A stretch of DNA of 64,000 nucleotides. Source: Apricaphanius iberus (taxonomy: Eukaryota > Chordata > Actinopteri > Cyprinodontiformes > Aphaniidae). Location of the stretch: contig JAPXFQ010000075.1 in the NCBI GenBank assembly GCA_028564705.1, positions 1,612,001-1,676,000 of the forward strand, written 5' to 3'. The translations under genes were made by a program, and so were the position numbers. The notes beneath the pieces were generated by a model that saw only the letters and a program-made list of their open reading frames with translations, searched no databases and had not been told where the DNA came from. Below, in pieces: positions 13,491 through 24,556 of this stretch; within the stretch, counting starts at the first letter, position 1, and every line of letters starts with the position of its first letter.

Positions 13491-14230
13491 TGTGGGATCC
13501 TGTGTCTGTGTGGGTGTGTCACCTTCCTTCTGCAGGTTGCAGCAGTGCTGATGTGTTCCCAGCTGTGCCTGGTTGTTCCATCAAGGAGGAGCTTTATAAG
13601 GAGTGCAATGACCTATAGCAGACACCAGATGGTTATACGCCCTGAGTGGTAATCAGGTCAACTTCCAGCATCCCATTCAAGCTACTATTAGTGTTGTTTC
13701 CTCACCTTGGACTTTTTCCTCCTCGCAGTTCCGCTGAGTCCCCACGTTTGGTCCCCAGAAAGCTGCTGCCGCAGGTTAGGGTGTCTGCGTCTCTCTGGTG
13801 CTCTGTCGGTCTCCAATGCACCAGTCCCAGGAAAGCTCCGACCTCCCCCTGGGTTCCTTCGGCTCTTCCCTGCCTGCTCACCCTCTGTTTCCCTCGGAAG
13901 GAAGGGAACGTTCTGGATCTCACCCGCACATCTCTATTCCAACCTCCGCCATTGACCGGGCCCACAAATCCCCTCCTGACAACTGATTCCCCTTCAGCTT
14001 GCAAGTAAGAGCTCCTCCACACTCACACCCAGCAATATTCACGTTCTCGAGTTTATCTCGCTCACCTGTCAAAACCCCATCCAGGGACGAGCTCCCCATA
14101 GTTGCAGAACTACTCCCAGTGCCGGATCCCTTCGCTGCCAGAGTCACAACCTTTCAATAAAGTTTGCTTAATTGTTCCTCTGTGTTTGAGTCAAGTGTGT
14201 GCGCTCTAGTGTCACTTGGCAATCATGACA
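13491..14230 (+). repeat. 5' LTR of Gypsy element 1
   Basis: 740 bp, TG...CA ends. Holds an extra segment around 14045-14105 and another near 13522-13545 absent from the 3' LTR. It carries CAATAAAG near 14156, a likely polyadenylation signal. Confidence 0.88.
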
Positions 14231-15081
14231 GAACCATCTGGCCACCCTGACTCTGCCACGCACTTGCGCTCAGCGCTTTCAGTACAGGGAATACTTCGGG
14301 GTCGGCACGAAGCTGTGCTGCAAACAATGTCGCAGCAGCAGCAACAGACTCTGCAGTCAGTCCTCTCACAGAGCTCTTTGAGGGTCAAAACACACGCCTT
14401 CCCGCAGCTCGACCTGCTCCCGCAGCTTCCAGTCAGACCGCACCGAACTCCTCGGTCTTCCGGGAAGCAGTTTCGTCTACTCCGGAGCCTTGTTCTGGTG
14501 ATTTAGGCAGGGCCAGGGGTTTTCTTGTTCAATGTTCCCTCGCGTTTGAAAGATCCCCTCACTCCTTCCGAGATGATGTGAGCAAGATATCCCATAATAT
14601 TGCTCTTCTTCGTGTCAAGACTCTACATTGGGCTGAGGCAAACTATGATGTGGGTACCCTCTCCCACGTAACTTTTGCCACCTTCATCGATAAATTCAAG
14701 CGTTCTTTCTGCCCTAAGATGGGTGAGGAAGAACCCACTAAGAGACTGTGGAGTCTCAAGCAAGGCAGTCATTCTGTGGCCGAATTATCAGTAGATTTTC
14801 GCATTCTTGCAGTGGAGTCGGGTTGGAACAACGTAGCCTTAAGAGCTGCTTTCCAACACGCTTTGGGAGAAAGGTTAAAGGATGAGCTAGCGTGTCAGGA
14901 CGAGCCAGGCTCCCTCAACGAGGTGATCGATCTAGCCATTAAAATTGATTCACGAATCCGGGAAAGATCCAGAACTAGGCTTACCAACTCTTTGAGTCCA
15001 TCTCCTCTGCGTCCTTCGGGGAGTTCTGAGCCACGCCCCATATCGCGCCAGCCGTCACCCGAGCCGATGCAGATCGGATAG
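14225..15081 (+). pseudogene. Gag of Gypsy element 1 (frameshifted)
   Basis: Starts M-T-E-P-S-G-H at 14225, the ATG lying in the last six bases of the LTR. The first frame is open to 14506. The Gag core continues in another frame at 14578-15081 (contains L-R-V-K-T-L-H-W-A-E-A and F-Q-H-A-L-G-E-R-L-K-D-E-L). A zinc-knuckle relic follows at about 15127-15170 with C-x2-C-x4-H-x4-Y, so the last metal-binding Cys is lost. Non-functional. Confidence 0.75.
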
Positions 15082-15178
15082 GCTCGGCTTTCTCAGGCCG
15101 AGCGGCAACGCCGTATGGAAGGCAGTTGTTGCCTATATTGCGGTTCACCGGAGCATTTCATTTCCTCTTATAAATAAA

Positions 15179-15547
15179 ATGCCCAAAAGACAGAGCCCAA
15201 CAGTAAGACTGGGGGTGCTGTTGGGTGAATCTAAATTAAAGAAACTCCTCCAATTAACTTTACCTGCCATCATTCAGAGGCAAGATGCCCAGTTTTCTGT
15301 TAGTGCTTTGGTGGACTCAGGCTCTGAACAGAACCTTATCAGCCCAGAGTTAGTAAGACAAAACAACTTCGAAGTGGAGAGACTTACCCATTCAATTCTT
15401 GCTTCCACCCTGGATGGCAGTCCCTTGGCAGCAATCACCCACCACACTCTTCCAGTGACCTTTCTAGTTTCTGGTAACCATCAGGAACATGTTTCTTTTT
15501 TTGTCTTTCCCTGTAAAGATTCGCCCTTAGTCTTAGGGTTTCCTTAG
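15179..15547 (+). pseudogene. Aspartic protease region of Gypsy element 1
   Basis: Contains A-L-V-D-S-G-S-E-Q-N-L-I-S, the retropepsin D-S-G active-site motif, followed by strand and loop text ending S-P-L-V-L-G-F-P. A stop separates it from the Gag relic, and another separates it from the reverse transcriptase. Confidence 0.7.
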
Positions 15548-15697
15548 TTACGAAAATATAACCCATCTATTAACTGGACCGGGTCCAGTATCGAATCCTG
15601 GAGTCCAGCCTGTCACCGTTCATGTCTCCTTTCTGCGGTTCCTTCTTACCAGGAGACCTCCCCTGAGTCCTCTAAGCCTCCCGAAGCCCCTGACCTC

Positions 15698-16935
15698 TTG
15701 AACGTTCCCCCCGATTACCATGATCTCCATCGGGCCTTCAATAAGGCTCAAGCCCTTTCACTACCACCCCATCGTCCCTATGACTGCCCCATTGACCTCC
15801 TCCCTGGGGCCACTCTCCCATCCGGTCGTCTGTTCAACCTGTCCCGCAAGGACGGGAGGCCATGGAGGCCTACATCGCCAGTTCCATAAAGGCCGGTATC
15901 ATCCGTCCTTCCACCTCACCACTTGGAGCTGGGTTCTTTTTTGTTGAAAAGAAGGATAAGACACTCAGGCCACGTTTTGACTATAGAGCCTTAAATGCCA
16001 TCACCATAAAGAACAAGTATTCCCTACCACTCATCGCCTCGGCCTTTGAGGCCGTTCATGGTTCGTCCATTTTCACTAAGTTGGACCTGCGGAATGCATA
16101 CTACCTGGTCAGGATCCGAGAAGGCGATGAGTGGAAAACCGCCTTCAAGACCCACATAGGCCACTACGAGTACCTTGTGATGCCATTCGGCCTGACCAAT
16201 GCACCTGCTGTCTTCCAAAACCTAGTAAACGACGTCTTCCGTGATTTCCTTAATTTATTTGTCTTCGTTTACCTTGATGATATATTAGTTTTCTCAAACT
16301 CTCCCCTAAAACAAAAGAGGCACGTTTGTTTAGTAATCCGGCAACTCATGCAGAACAACCTGTTCATCAAGGCGGAAAAGTGTGAGTTCCACAAACGCTC
16401 CATAACATTTCTTGGCTATGTTTTTGAGGGTGGGCAGGTGAAGACGGACCCGAAGAAGATCCGTGCAGTGCAGGAGTGGCCTACCCCGACATCACAAAAG
16501 CAGGTTCAACGCTTCCTGGGCTTTGCTAATTTTTACAGGCGGTTTATCCCCAACTTTAGTGTCATTGCAGCCCCCATGACAGCTCTAACTTCCACCAAGC
16601 GAGCCTTTGTCTGGACTGATGAGGTGGACCAGGCTTTTAAAACCCTTAAGTAAAGGTTTGTGGAGCCACCCATCCTCATCCACCCAGATGTTCGATCACA
16701 GTTCATCCTAGAAGTCGATGCCTCTGACTCGGGGGTTGGTGCAGTCCTTTCCCAGCGATCCCCTTCTGACCAAAAGCTCCATCCCTGCTCCTACTTTTCT
16801 AAGTATTTATCCCCCACTGAGAGTCGCTATGATATGGGCGACCGCGAGTTGCTAGCGATTAAACTCTCCCTCGAGGAATGGAGACATTGGCTTGAAGGCA
16901 CTGAACTCCCTGTCATAGTCTGGACGGACCATTAA
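15698..16935 (+). pseudogene. Reverse transcriptase and RNase H of Gypsy element 1
   Basis: The RT palm is readable at 15862-16653: K-L-D-L-R-N-A-Y (motif A), [13 protein letters not shown] (motif B) and [10 protein letters not shown] (YLDD catalytic box). The N-terminal part (15698-15889) is in another frame. RNase H follows at 16660-16935 ([22 protein letters not shown]) after an in-frame stop at 16651-16653, and ends at a TAA right after T-D-H. Frame breaks make it inactive. Confidence 0.8.
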
Positions 16936-17283
16936 AATCTGTACTACCTGCAGTCAGCCAAATGCCTTAACCCAGTTTCGTTGGTCCCTTTTCTTTTCTC
17001 GGTTTAATCTCAATATATCATTTAGACCCGGAACCCGCAATGTCAAGCCTGATTCCCTGTCCCGTCAGTTCTCGTTGGACCAGTCCAGCAAGTCTCCCAT
17101 ATCCATTCCTCCCCCCTCCTGTTCTGTGGGCAAGCTCACCTGGAACATCCAGTCTCTCATCCGTAAAGCTCTGGCTGCCGAACCCGACCCTGGAGGGGGC
17201 CTCCCAACAGGCTTTTTTTCCCCACCGCAATCCGTTCCCAAATTCTCCAGTGGGCCCAAAACTCGAGGTTTTCCTGTCACCCT

Positions 17284-18237
17284 GTGGCAAGCCGCACTAT
17301 AGCGCTCCTCCACCGGTACTTTTGGTGGCCTGGTCTTAATAAGGACGCAGTTGGGTTTGTTACTGCTTGCCAGGTCTGTAACCGTAATAAGAACACTCAC
17401 CGTCCTAATTCAGGATTACTTCAGCCCCTCCCCATTCCTGCTCGTCCCTGGTCCTATGTGGCCCTTGACTTCACGTCTTCTACGAACCAGGAACTGGAGA
17501 ATTCTCTCCGTTGTCTTTGTGCCAGCAATCCTGCCACCTGGAGTTCCCACCTTCCTTGAATACGCCCATAACACCCATGTTTCAGCTGCTACTGGTCTTT
17601 CAGCCTTCGAGGCCTCGTTAGGGTATCAGCCATCCCTTCTGTCTACCTCAGTCCCTGAGTCAGTCAAGCCATCAATCCGTTCCCACATCATAGACTGCAG
17701 GAAGATTTGGAATCAGACCAGGGCAGCTCTCCAAAGGACATCTACCAGAACAAGAGGTACGCTGATCGGCAGTGCCTTCCAGCGCCTGCCTACACTCCGG
17801 GCCAGAGGGTCTGGCTGTCTGCCAGGGATTTTGCCCTCAAGGGTGGCTCAAGGAACCCTAGGTTCCTAGGACCTTTTCCAATTGACGATGTGATCAGTCC
17901 CTCTACAGTCCGCCTCAAGCTCCCCGTTCACCTTCGAGTGCACCCTGTTTTTCATGTTTCACAAATTAGACCGGTCCTCGATAGTCCTCTGTGCACCTCG
18001 GCCAATGCCCCTCCTCCCGCCCGGGTTGTGGATGGTTTCCCAGCCTATACAGTTCGCTGTGTCCTGGACGTCCGCCGTAGGGGGCGTTGTCGCCAATACC
18101 TAGTGGACTGGGAGGTTCATGGCCCTGAGGAGCGGTCTGGGGTGCCTCAGTCGGCCATCCTTGATCCCTCTCTCATCTCAGACTTTGAAGGGTCGGCCTC
18201 CTCGTCTTCTGGTCGGACGCCTGGGGGCGTCCGTTAG
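17284..18237 (+). pseudogene. Integrase (core deleted) and chromodomain of Gypsy element 1
   Basis: The zinc-binding part reads R-Y-F-W-W-P-G-L and C-Q-V-C-N-R-N-K. The core begins Y-V-A-L-D-F and then jumps straight to text near the end of the core (N-Q-E-L-E-N), so most of the D,D-35-E domain, including the second Asp, is absent. The frame continues through the C-terminal part and ends in a chromodomain at about 18040-18190 ([24 protein letters not shown]). The position after E-R-S, usually Trp in this group, is Gly here. Dead by several criteria. Confidence 0.75.
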
Positions 18238-18256
18238 GGGGGGGGACATCACATAC

Positions 18257-18920
18257 TGTGGGATCCTTTGTCTGTGTGGTTGTGTCGCATCAGTGCTGAT
18301 GTGTTCCCAGCTGTGCCTGGTCGTTCCATCAAGGAGGAGCTTTATAAGGAGTGCGATCACCTATAGCAGACGCCAGATGGTTATACGCCCTGAGTGGTAA
18401 TCAGGTCAACTTTCAGCATCCCATTCAAGCTACTCTTAGTGTTGTTTCCTCACCTTTGACTTTTTCCTCTACGCAGTTCCACTGAGTCCCCGCGTCTGGT
18501 CCCCAGCAAGCTGCTGCCGCAGCTTTGGGTGTCTGCGTCTCTCTGGTGCTCCGTCCGTCTCCCACGCACCAGTCCCAGGAAAGCTCCGACCTCCCCCTGG
18601 GTTCCTTCGGCTCTCCCCTGCCTGCTCACCCTCTGTTTCCCTCGGAAGGAAGAGAACGTTTTGGATCTCACCCGCACAGCTCTATTCCAACCTCCGCCAC
18701 TGACCGGGCCCACAAATCCCCTCCTGACAACTGATTCCTCTTCAGCTTGCAAGTAAGAGCTCTTCCACACTCACACCCAGCAATATTCACGTTGTAGAAC
18801 TACTCCCAGTGCAGGATCCCTTCGCTGCCAGAGTCACAACCTTTCAGGAAAGTTTGTTTAATTGTTCCTCTGTGTTTGAGTCAAGTGTGTGCGCTCAAGA
18901 GTCACTCGGCAATCATGACA
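18257..18920 (+). repeat. 3' LTR of Gypsy element 1
   Basis: 664 bp, TGTGGGATCC...CATGACA, directly followed by the GTTTC duplication. Shorter than the 5' LTR by two internal segments. Confidence 0.88.
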
Positions 18921-18998
18921 GTTTCAGTAATTAATCTATCAGTCCACAGTTTTACATTTGACACATTTTTTGATTCACTATTTTGTTAACACTATAGG

Positions 18999-19753
18999 CA
19001 AGGGCGTAACGGACGTGGGGTACGTGTGGGACATGTACCACACACATTTTGTATCTGTGCCCTCTGTCCCCCACACTTTTTACAGCCGTTACAACCAATT
19101 TATCCTTTATCAACATGCAGTAACGTGTTTTTCCGAGCAGTCTTAATTGCACCATGAGCGTACTCCCGCTAAACCAGGCATTCGGTGGATCATCAACAGG
19201 AGACGTGCTGCTGAGTGAGCAGTTCTGCGCAGTGTGTCAGACCCATGTTCAGCAAACCAGCCAGAGCCAGCAAAAGGCAAAGAACTTTGCACAGTTTTTT
19301 TCCAAACAAACCATGTAAGTTGAGTAATGCTGTTGCCTGCAAAAAATGTTCTAAATGATGGCTATTCAGTAGGTTACATGCTACAGTTAAGCTAGTTAAA
19401 AGTTAGAGCTATTTCTGAAGAACTCCAAACCCGTTTCCCTGACAGCGCTGTGGAAAAGGCTTCCAAAAGCCACTCTGCAGTCTCTATTGGATCAGCATGA
19501 CTTGCTGAGCCAGGACCTGGAGCTGTTTGTTTGGACGCTAAAGCTTTAGAATTTGTTTTTTTATAGTTTAAAGAACTACATTCAATCCCCTGGTGCTGCA
19601 CTTTGGCTGTCAGTGATTATGTGGTTCTTTAGCCAGTAAGGAGAGGTGTGATTGAACATGAATGGTAAATGTGAATTGAAAAAAAAGGTAAATCACTCAA
19701 TAGACCTCTGAAAAATGTGTCCCCCCCACTTCTGAGATGATGATTTTGCCCCT
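18999..19753 (+). mobile_element. Non-autonomous hAT-type DNA transposon, perfect 8-bp TSD
   Basis: Flanked by ACTATAGG at 18991-18998 and again at 19754-19761. The left end is CAAGGGCG and the right end reads, in reverse, CAGGGGCA, matching the CAGGGGCG-like ends of hAT elements. Within, 19154-19315 holds an exon-like open stretch with Met, F-C-A-V-C-Q-T-H and Q-Q-K-A-K-N-F-A-Q-F-F and a GTAAGT donor, probably a captured or remnant first exon. No transposase catalytic region is present. Confidence 0.85.
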
Positions 19754-19761
19754 GACTATAG

Positions 19762-21640
19762 GACTGTCAGAAGCGGACATTTTGACCCCCTGCCTCATCA
19801 TAGAAGCCCACAGGTCAAAACAAACATGGTGACCTTAAAGTATATAATCATCTGTTTGGGATTACGACAGAAAAAGACAGCAGCAGTGTAGTATGTAAAA
19901 CCTAAGTCATGTAAAACCCAAGGTTGCAGATCCCTGAACTTAGGCATTGTCTCTTCAAACAATTATTGATACCATATTCACTTCAGGATGTACAAGTGGC
20001 GTACACAAAAAACCAGACTAGACTTCATTAACATTAAAACATAGGCAGGTTAACAATATAGGTAGATACAGTAAAAGGTGAACTTATAAACAAATAAGAA
20101 ACACAGGACAAAAACAAAAAGATTGATGAACTGTGTCATGAACACTTTATATTAAAATCACATACAGCATGTGTTTAAAAAATAAATAAATAAATTGCAA
20201 AAGTTCATAGACTTTTACTTTCAGTTTGCACAAATAGCAACATATTCCTCAGAAATTAATAAGTGGAGTGAAGTACAAACAATATATTGTACATATATAG
20301 CGACTGCTGCAGCTGTGCAGACAACAGATCTAGGGTGAGAATAGGTTTGATAACTATAATGTGATGATGTAAAGGAAACAAAGCCACCAGCTCAACCAGA
20401 GATGCTTGATTTAGGATGTCTGTTCGTGAACGTCCAGGCTGTCATTTATTGAAATGTTAAACATCTCTATGTGAAGACTGATGCAGGGTGGTGGCTGCTG
20501 TGTCTGAGGTTTGTGGTTCGTCTTCCTGTTTGTCTCTATCATTGCACTGATGGTCCAAAGCACAGCATGAGGCCATTTCCGTTAAACAGACCTAATAGTT
20601 AAAGAACAAGGAGGGCAGGAGGGCTGCAAAGAGCTTGTAAACAACCGAGTCTCTAACATAATCTGCTTTTTGAATCAGAGAACGGAAAAACTGCTCTGCT
20701 TCTTTGAAATCATACCAGAGTTAGCTCTTTCAATCTAGTTGATGGTTTCTTCTATGGTAAATGTGCCACAGTGACATTGTTTTGGAAAGCCCTTTTAACT
20801 TCTTGGTATTCAGGCAAAACAGAAAACGTATTAGAGGACACCAAAGCACACCGAAGCCACACGCTTAAAAGAAGTCAAAAATAATTTGAATATTACTATT
20901 TTTGGACTTTTAAACCAGAACATTATGGGACCTTTTATCCAAGTTGAAGCTGCTTAAAAGCTAAAAACACCTATAGAAAACTGCTGTAACCAGTAGTGTC
21001 TCTGGCATGGTAAGTTAGATCAGGCAACAACTCAACAGCTATTACCACCAACTAATTCCTCTATGATGCATACAGTCTAACTTTGATCATTATTAGATGA
21101 ACCACATAAAATGGCACAAATCTACACACTACAAACTGCATTTTGCATAAATGTAATTGAAGAACAAAACCATTTGTGTACATGAAATGACAAATAAAGG
21201 ATGACTCACCAGTGTTGTCAATTTCATAAACAAAAAAGCAGATCTTTCATTTGGGCAAACATTTCAATAACTTTATAATCTTTCAAATAATTATCTTTAA
21301 ATCAATAATAATCTTTCAAAGTCCCTACATATGTTAAAATCCTGTGGCTGGTGATTTCTGGTTAATCTCTAATTTTTGTTCAAGAAGCAAGGTACTAAAT
21401 TTAGAATCTATGTGCTGATTAACTATAACTTTGCTAGTTCTTCCCCTACATATGACAATAAAGGATGTTTCCATATAAATAAAACCAAACTGATTAAAAA
21501 CAAATCAATTTAGGTATAAAACTTTTAGAACCAACCTCCATGTAAACTGTACAAGCCATGTCGGCTTTTTTCAGTAAGTCTTTCATCCTATCGCAGCTAA
21601 AGAAAGGCAATTTTAGAGCATGATGGTGGCACTTCCGTGC
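19762..21640. other. No gene seen; AT-rich intergenic region
   Basis: No open reading frame with a recognisable motif on either strand. Short A/T runs only. An 11-bp inverted repeat (gttaatttggc / ggccaaattaac) lies just beyond, at about 21658-21693. Confidence 0.5.
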
Positions 21641-22105
21641 CTCAGTGTAAGTCTGCTGTTAATTTGGCGAGTTTTTTTTAGGCCAAATTAACTTTTGGAT
21701 TCAAGTTTAAGTTTCAATTTGGAGTCTCCCAAAAGATTTAGAGAGAATAATATTTATATTTTGAATGCTTCTCTTTTTGAACTATTCATACATTTTGTAT
21801 ATGCTGGAAACTCCTGGAGCAGTGTTGCCTTGGGCTTCTCGGCAGCCTTCTGTTCTAGTTTTGACCTGCTTCTGTGGCATTTGGTAAGCTGCCTGATCTG
21901 AACATAGGGATGTGCCGTACTGTCAGCATGCAGACTCATGCGCTATATAAGCAGGACTGCAGATTGGATGCCTTGGCCGGCAGACTGGCTGCTGTTTCAG
22001 AACTCGTATTTAAAGTGGGATCCATTGTGGAGAAGTTTTCAGCAAGGCTTGGTCGGAATTGTCCCTGATTTGGGTTTTCCGAATGAGACACGACTGCTAA
22101 GAGAC
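21641..22105. other. Unassigned moderate-complexity sequence
   Basis: Three short overlapping ORFs (60-95 codons) but no motif. Contains the inverted repeat above. Probably decayed repeat. Confidence 0.3.
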
Positions 22106-22109
22106 TTAA

Positions 22110-23198
22110 AGGGCCTGTATCATGCAAAAACAAGTTTGGGAGTTTTCAAACATCTGGTAATGCATTTTTCTCATAAAAACACCCACCAGAGTGGTTTTTG
22201 GCTTAATTCACACATGTCCGAGTAATCCTCCTAAATTCTGCTCTCTGAGCAGCTGCCCCTCCCTCTCCTAGAAATAGACTGAGTGTTCAACTAGTGACAT
22301 CACTGGTTAAAAGTTGAGAGCTAGAGGTGTCTGTACCGCCCCTTCAGGCAGAGCGTCCAACCCCTGGTAGATTTTCAAACACACCCTCCTCCGTCGTTCT
22401 CTCAGCTAATGGCTTCCTCGGTTTTTGGCAGTTTAAAACACTTTTTTGTTGGATTTTTTTACTTTCTCTGTGAAAACGGCCGTTTGGCTGCATGGATTAC
22501 AGGATTTTATTCTACATTCCTAAAGAACAGCAGCTTGATCAAAGAACAAAGACACGCCTGATGGACAGAGAAGTAAGTGGCTACATGCTAATGCTAATGT
22601 GTGTTAGCCATTAATCAAGCTGGTTATGTGATCTTGTAACAGCATTGTTTGGTGAATTAATTGATCTGTAGCATCTCGGAATGTTCAGTAAACAGTTGCA
22701 AACAACATCCACTGCTTTTTATATACTTGGCTGGAAAGATTTGTTTAGTGGACACAGCTGTGTTGGTTTGGGCTCTGTCTAAAGCCTGTAGATTTAACAA
22801 ATGAAATAGGCTTTATTGACTCTGTTTTTACATACAAAAATAAAAAAAACAAATGTCTGAGCCCTTAATATAACAGAGTTTCATTGTAGTACCCTGTGCT
22901 TCAAATGTGTGTGTTTCAAGTTATTTGTGAGAATACTGCTTGTGATGAAGCTTAGCACTGTTTGTTTCAGTGTGATCTGTTCCCGGTTCTGCAGCACAGC
23001 AGAGCGGAGCATAGTGTTGGGGTGCAGGAAGAGGGTTTATAGAGAAAAAAACCATTTCACTTTGTGGTCCAACATTAATTCAGGATAAAAGTTAAATTTC
23101 AGGACAAATTAATACTGTATAACACCAACAGTAACAATTTATGATATACATTTCTATCCCAGAAGTTGAAAGCTGTAAAATAGCATGATATAGTCCCT
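22110..23198. mobile_element. DNA transposon with TTAA target duplication (Kolobok- or piggyBac-like, non-autonomous)
   Basis: Flanked by TTAA at 22106-22109 and 23199-23202. The ends form a terminal inverted repeat: AGGGCCTGTATCATGC on the left and AGGGACTATATCATGC read inward from the right. Length 1089 bp with no long ORF. A TTAA target fits Kolobok or piggyBac; the family cannot be decided from the ends alone. Confidence 0.75.
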
Positions 23199-23209
23199 TT
23201 AAGGCAGCT

Positions 23210-23430
23210 CTGGCCTGAATCCAATTCAATCCAGTTTATTTACATAAGTTCAGTTCACAAGAAATTGTCATTTCAAGGCACTTTATAAGAAAGATCATTT
23301 CAATAATCCCAGCAGATTGCATTGAGTCATTGACGTAAGGCTGGGGGACTCCAAAACAAATTGTGTTATCTGATCCTCATCTGGGGTGCAAGCTCATGGT
23401 ATCAGTTTTCCCTATAGGTCATGTGGTACA
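23210..23430 (-). repeat. Dispersed LINE/SINE-like repeat fragment
   Basis: Text such as ccaattcaatccagtttatttacataag and caaggcactttataagaaag resembles the inverted 3' tails of fish LINE/SINE families. No ORF. Confidence 0.35.
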
Positions 23431-23448
23431 TCTTAGATGAAAGACTAA

Positions 23449-23851
23449 TGGTGCGTTCACACCGCAGGCTTTGTCAGCGTCAAGCAACGCTCATGAAGCA
23501 ACTAGTTTGATGCATATAAACAGAAGATACATTTTTAAGCCGAAGCTAGCAAAGCTTGTGGGCAGGCCTTTCTCTGCTGGATGTTTTAAACAGGCCCGAA
23601 TCGTGGTTGGCTAAGCATCGCCAATGTCGGGCAACGTCACTTTAGTGAGACGCTCTGATTGGTTGCCGTGTTGCGTCAAGACCGTCAAAAGTTCAACTAG
23701 CTAAACTTCTGTGTTGCCAGCGTTATGAGCTTTGAAGCTTGAAACGCAGGAAAAGCTTGAAAAATTGAGAGAGCAAACGCTCACAAAGCACCGCAGAGAC
23801 AGTAATCTTGACGCTGCTGATGCTGAAAAACCCTGCGGTCTGAACCGTCCA
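23449..23851. mobile_element. PIF/Harbinger-type MITE
   Basis: 403 bp flanked by TAA (23446-23448 and 23852-23854), the 3-bp target usual for Harbinger. The ends are inverted repeats: left TGGTGCGTTCACACCGCAGG; right, read inward, TGGACGGTTCAGACCGCAGG. Its body shares long stretches with the Harbinger copy at 33402-34165 (for example ctttgaagcttgaaacgcaggaaaagcttgaaaa versus ctttgacgcatgaaaagcaggaaaagcttgaaaa), so it is a deletion derivative of that family. No coding capacity. Confidence 0.85.
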
Positions 23852-23854
23852 TAA

Positions 23855-24530
23855 GACTTGGACTGAGAGAGTGTTTGCAGCTCATCTGCTACTGGTGCAC
23901 ACATGCATTCAAATTCACACGACAATTAAAGATACACACTCACACTCCTTGATATCAATGTCCTTGCTACCTGATTACTCCTTCCTGCTCCTGCCCGCGG
24001 TCTGGAGTGGGGCGCCGACCAGCAATGACCGTGTTTTGCTGTGTGGGGTATCCCCCTCCCTGCCCTACTACCATTTTTTTTATTTTGTTGTGACTGTTTG
24101 AAATATGTGCTTTTGTGTAGTGGGGTGACTTTTGTAACTCTGCCTTATCCCCTATTGGGGTTAGGGCTAAGAATTTTTTTTTTTTCCCTCCTTATCCATC
24201 CTAAAGTACCCCTCCCCCCATCTGCATGCAGTAGCATGCTCTGTTGGTCTCTTTTTTAATTACACTCTTGTTACACGTTCATTGTGGGATTAATAGAAAA
24301 AAAAATATTGCATGTCCATAATTTTTATAATGGATAATAGCATTAATTAGAAATGTAATGTAAAAAAATATATTTTTATAACTATTTTGAATCTTACTTG
24401 AAAACAAATATAATAGAAATACTCAACAAATACACATACAAATACCGGCTCCTTTGCACACCCCTAGTAGGTCTATTCACTGTAATAGTAATTCAAAGGG
24501 TTTATCATTTATATAGACATCCAACCAACC
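23855..24530. other. No gene seen between Harbinger MITE and gene B
   Basis: T-rich DNA with a moderately GC patch at 23980-24060, ending in an (ATCC)n run at 24534-24556 immediately past the gene B stop codon. May include the gene B 3' UTR; no clear AATAAA on the minus strand was spotted. Confidence 0.4.
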
Positions 24531-24533
24531 ATC

Positions 24534-24556
24534 CATCCATCCATCCATCCATCCAT
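24534..24556. repeat. (ATCC)n microsatellite
   Basis: About five to six tandem ATCC units touching the 3' end of the gene B coding sequence. Confidence 0.85.

Larger units (their letters stand above)
13491..18920 (+). mobile_element. Ty3/Gypsy chromovirus-type LTR retrotransposon, full length but dead
   Basis: The 5' LTR (13491-14230) begins TGTGGGATCC and ends CATGACA. The 3' LTR (18257-18920) has the same ends. The element is flanked by the 5-bp duplication GTTTC (13486-13490 and 18921-18925). The LTRs differ by at least two indels. In order: gag, protease, reverse transcriptase, RNase H, integrase and a C-terminal chromodomain, in one orientation. A G-rich polypurine tract (18235-18246) precedes the 3' LTR. 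The coding region has several frameshifts and stops and part of the integrase core is missing, so it cannot move itself. The chromodomain places it among chromoviruses (Sushi/Tf1-like group, by family knowledge). Confidence 0.9.

Noticed and set aside
24534..24556. CRISPR-like or satellite array
   Set aside because: Simple ATCC microsatellite. No direct-repeat/spacer array exists anywhere in the window.
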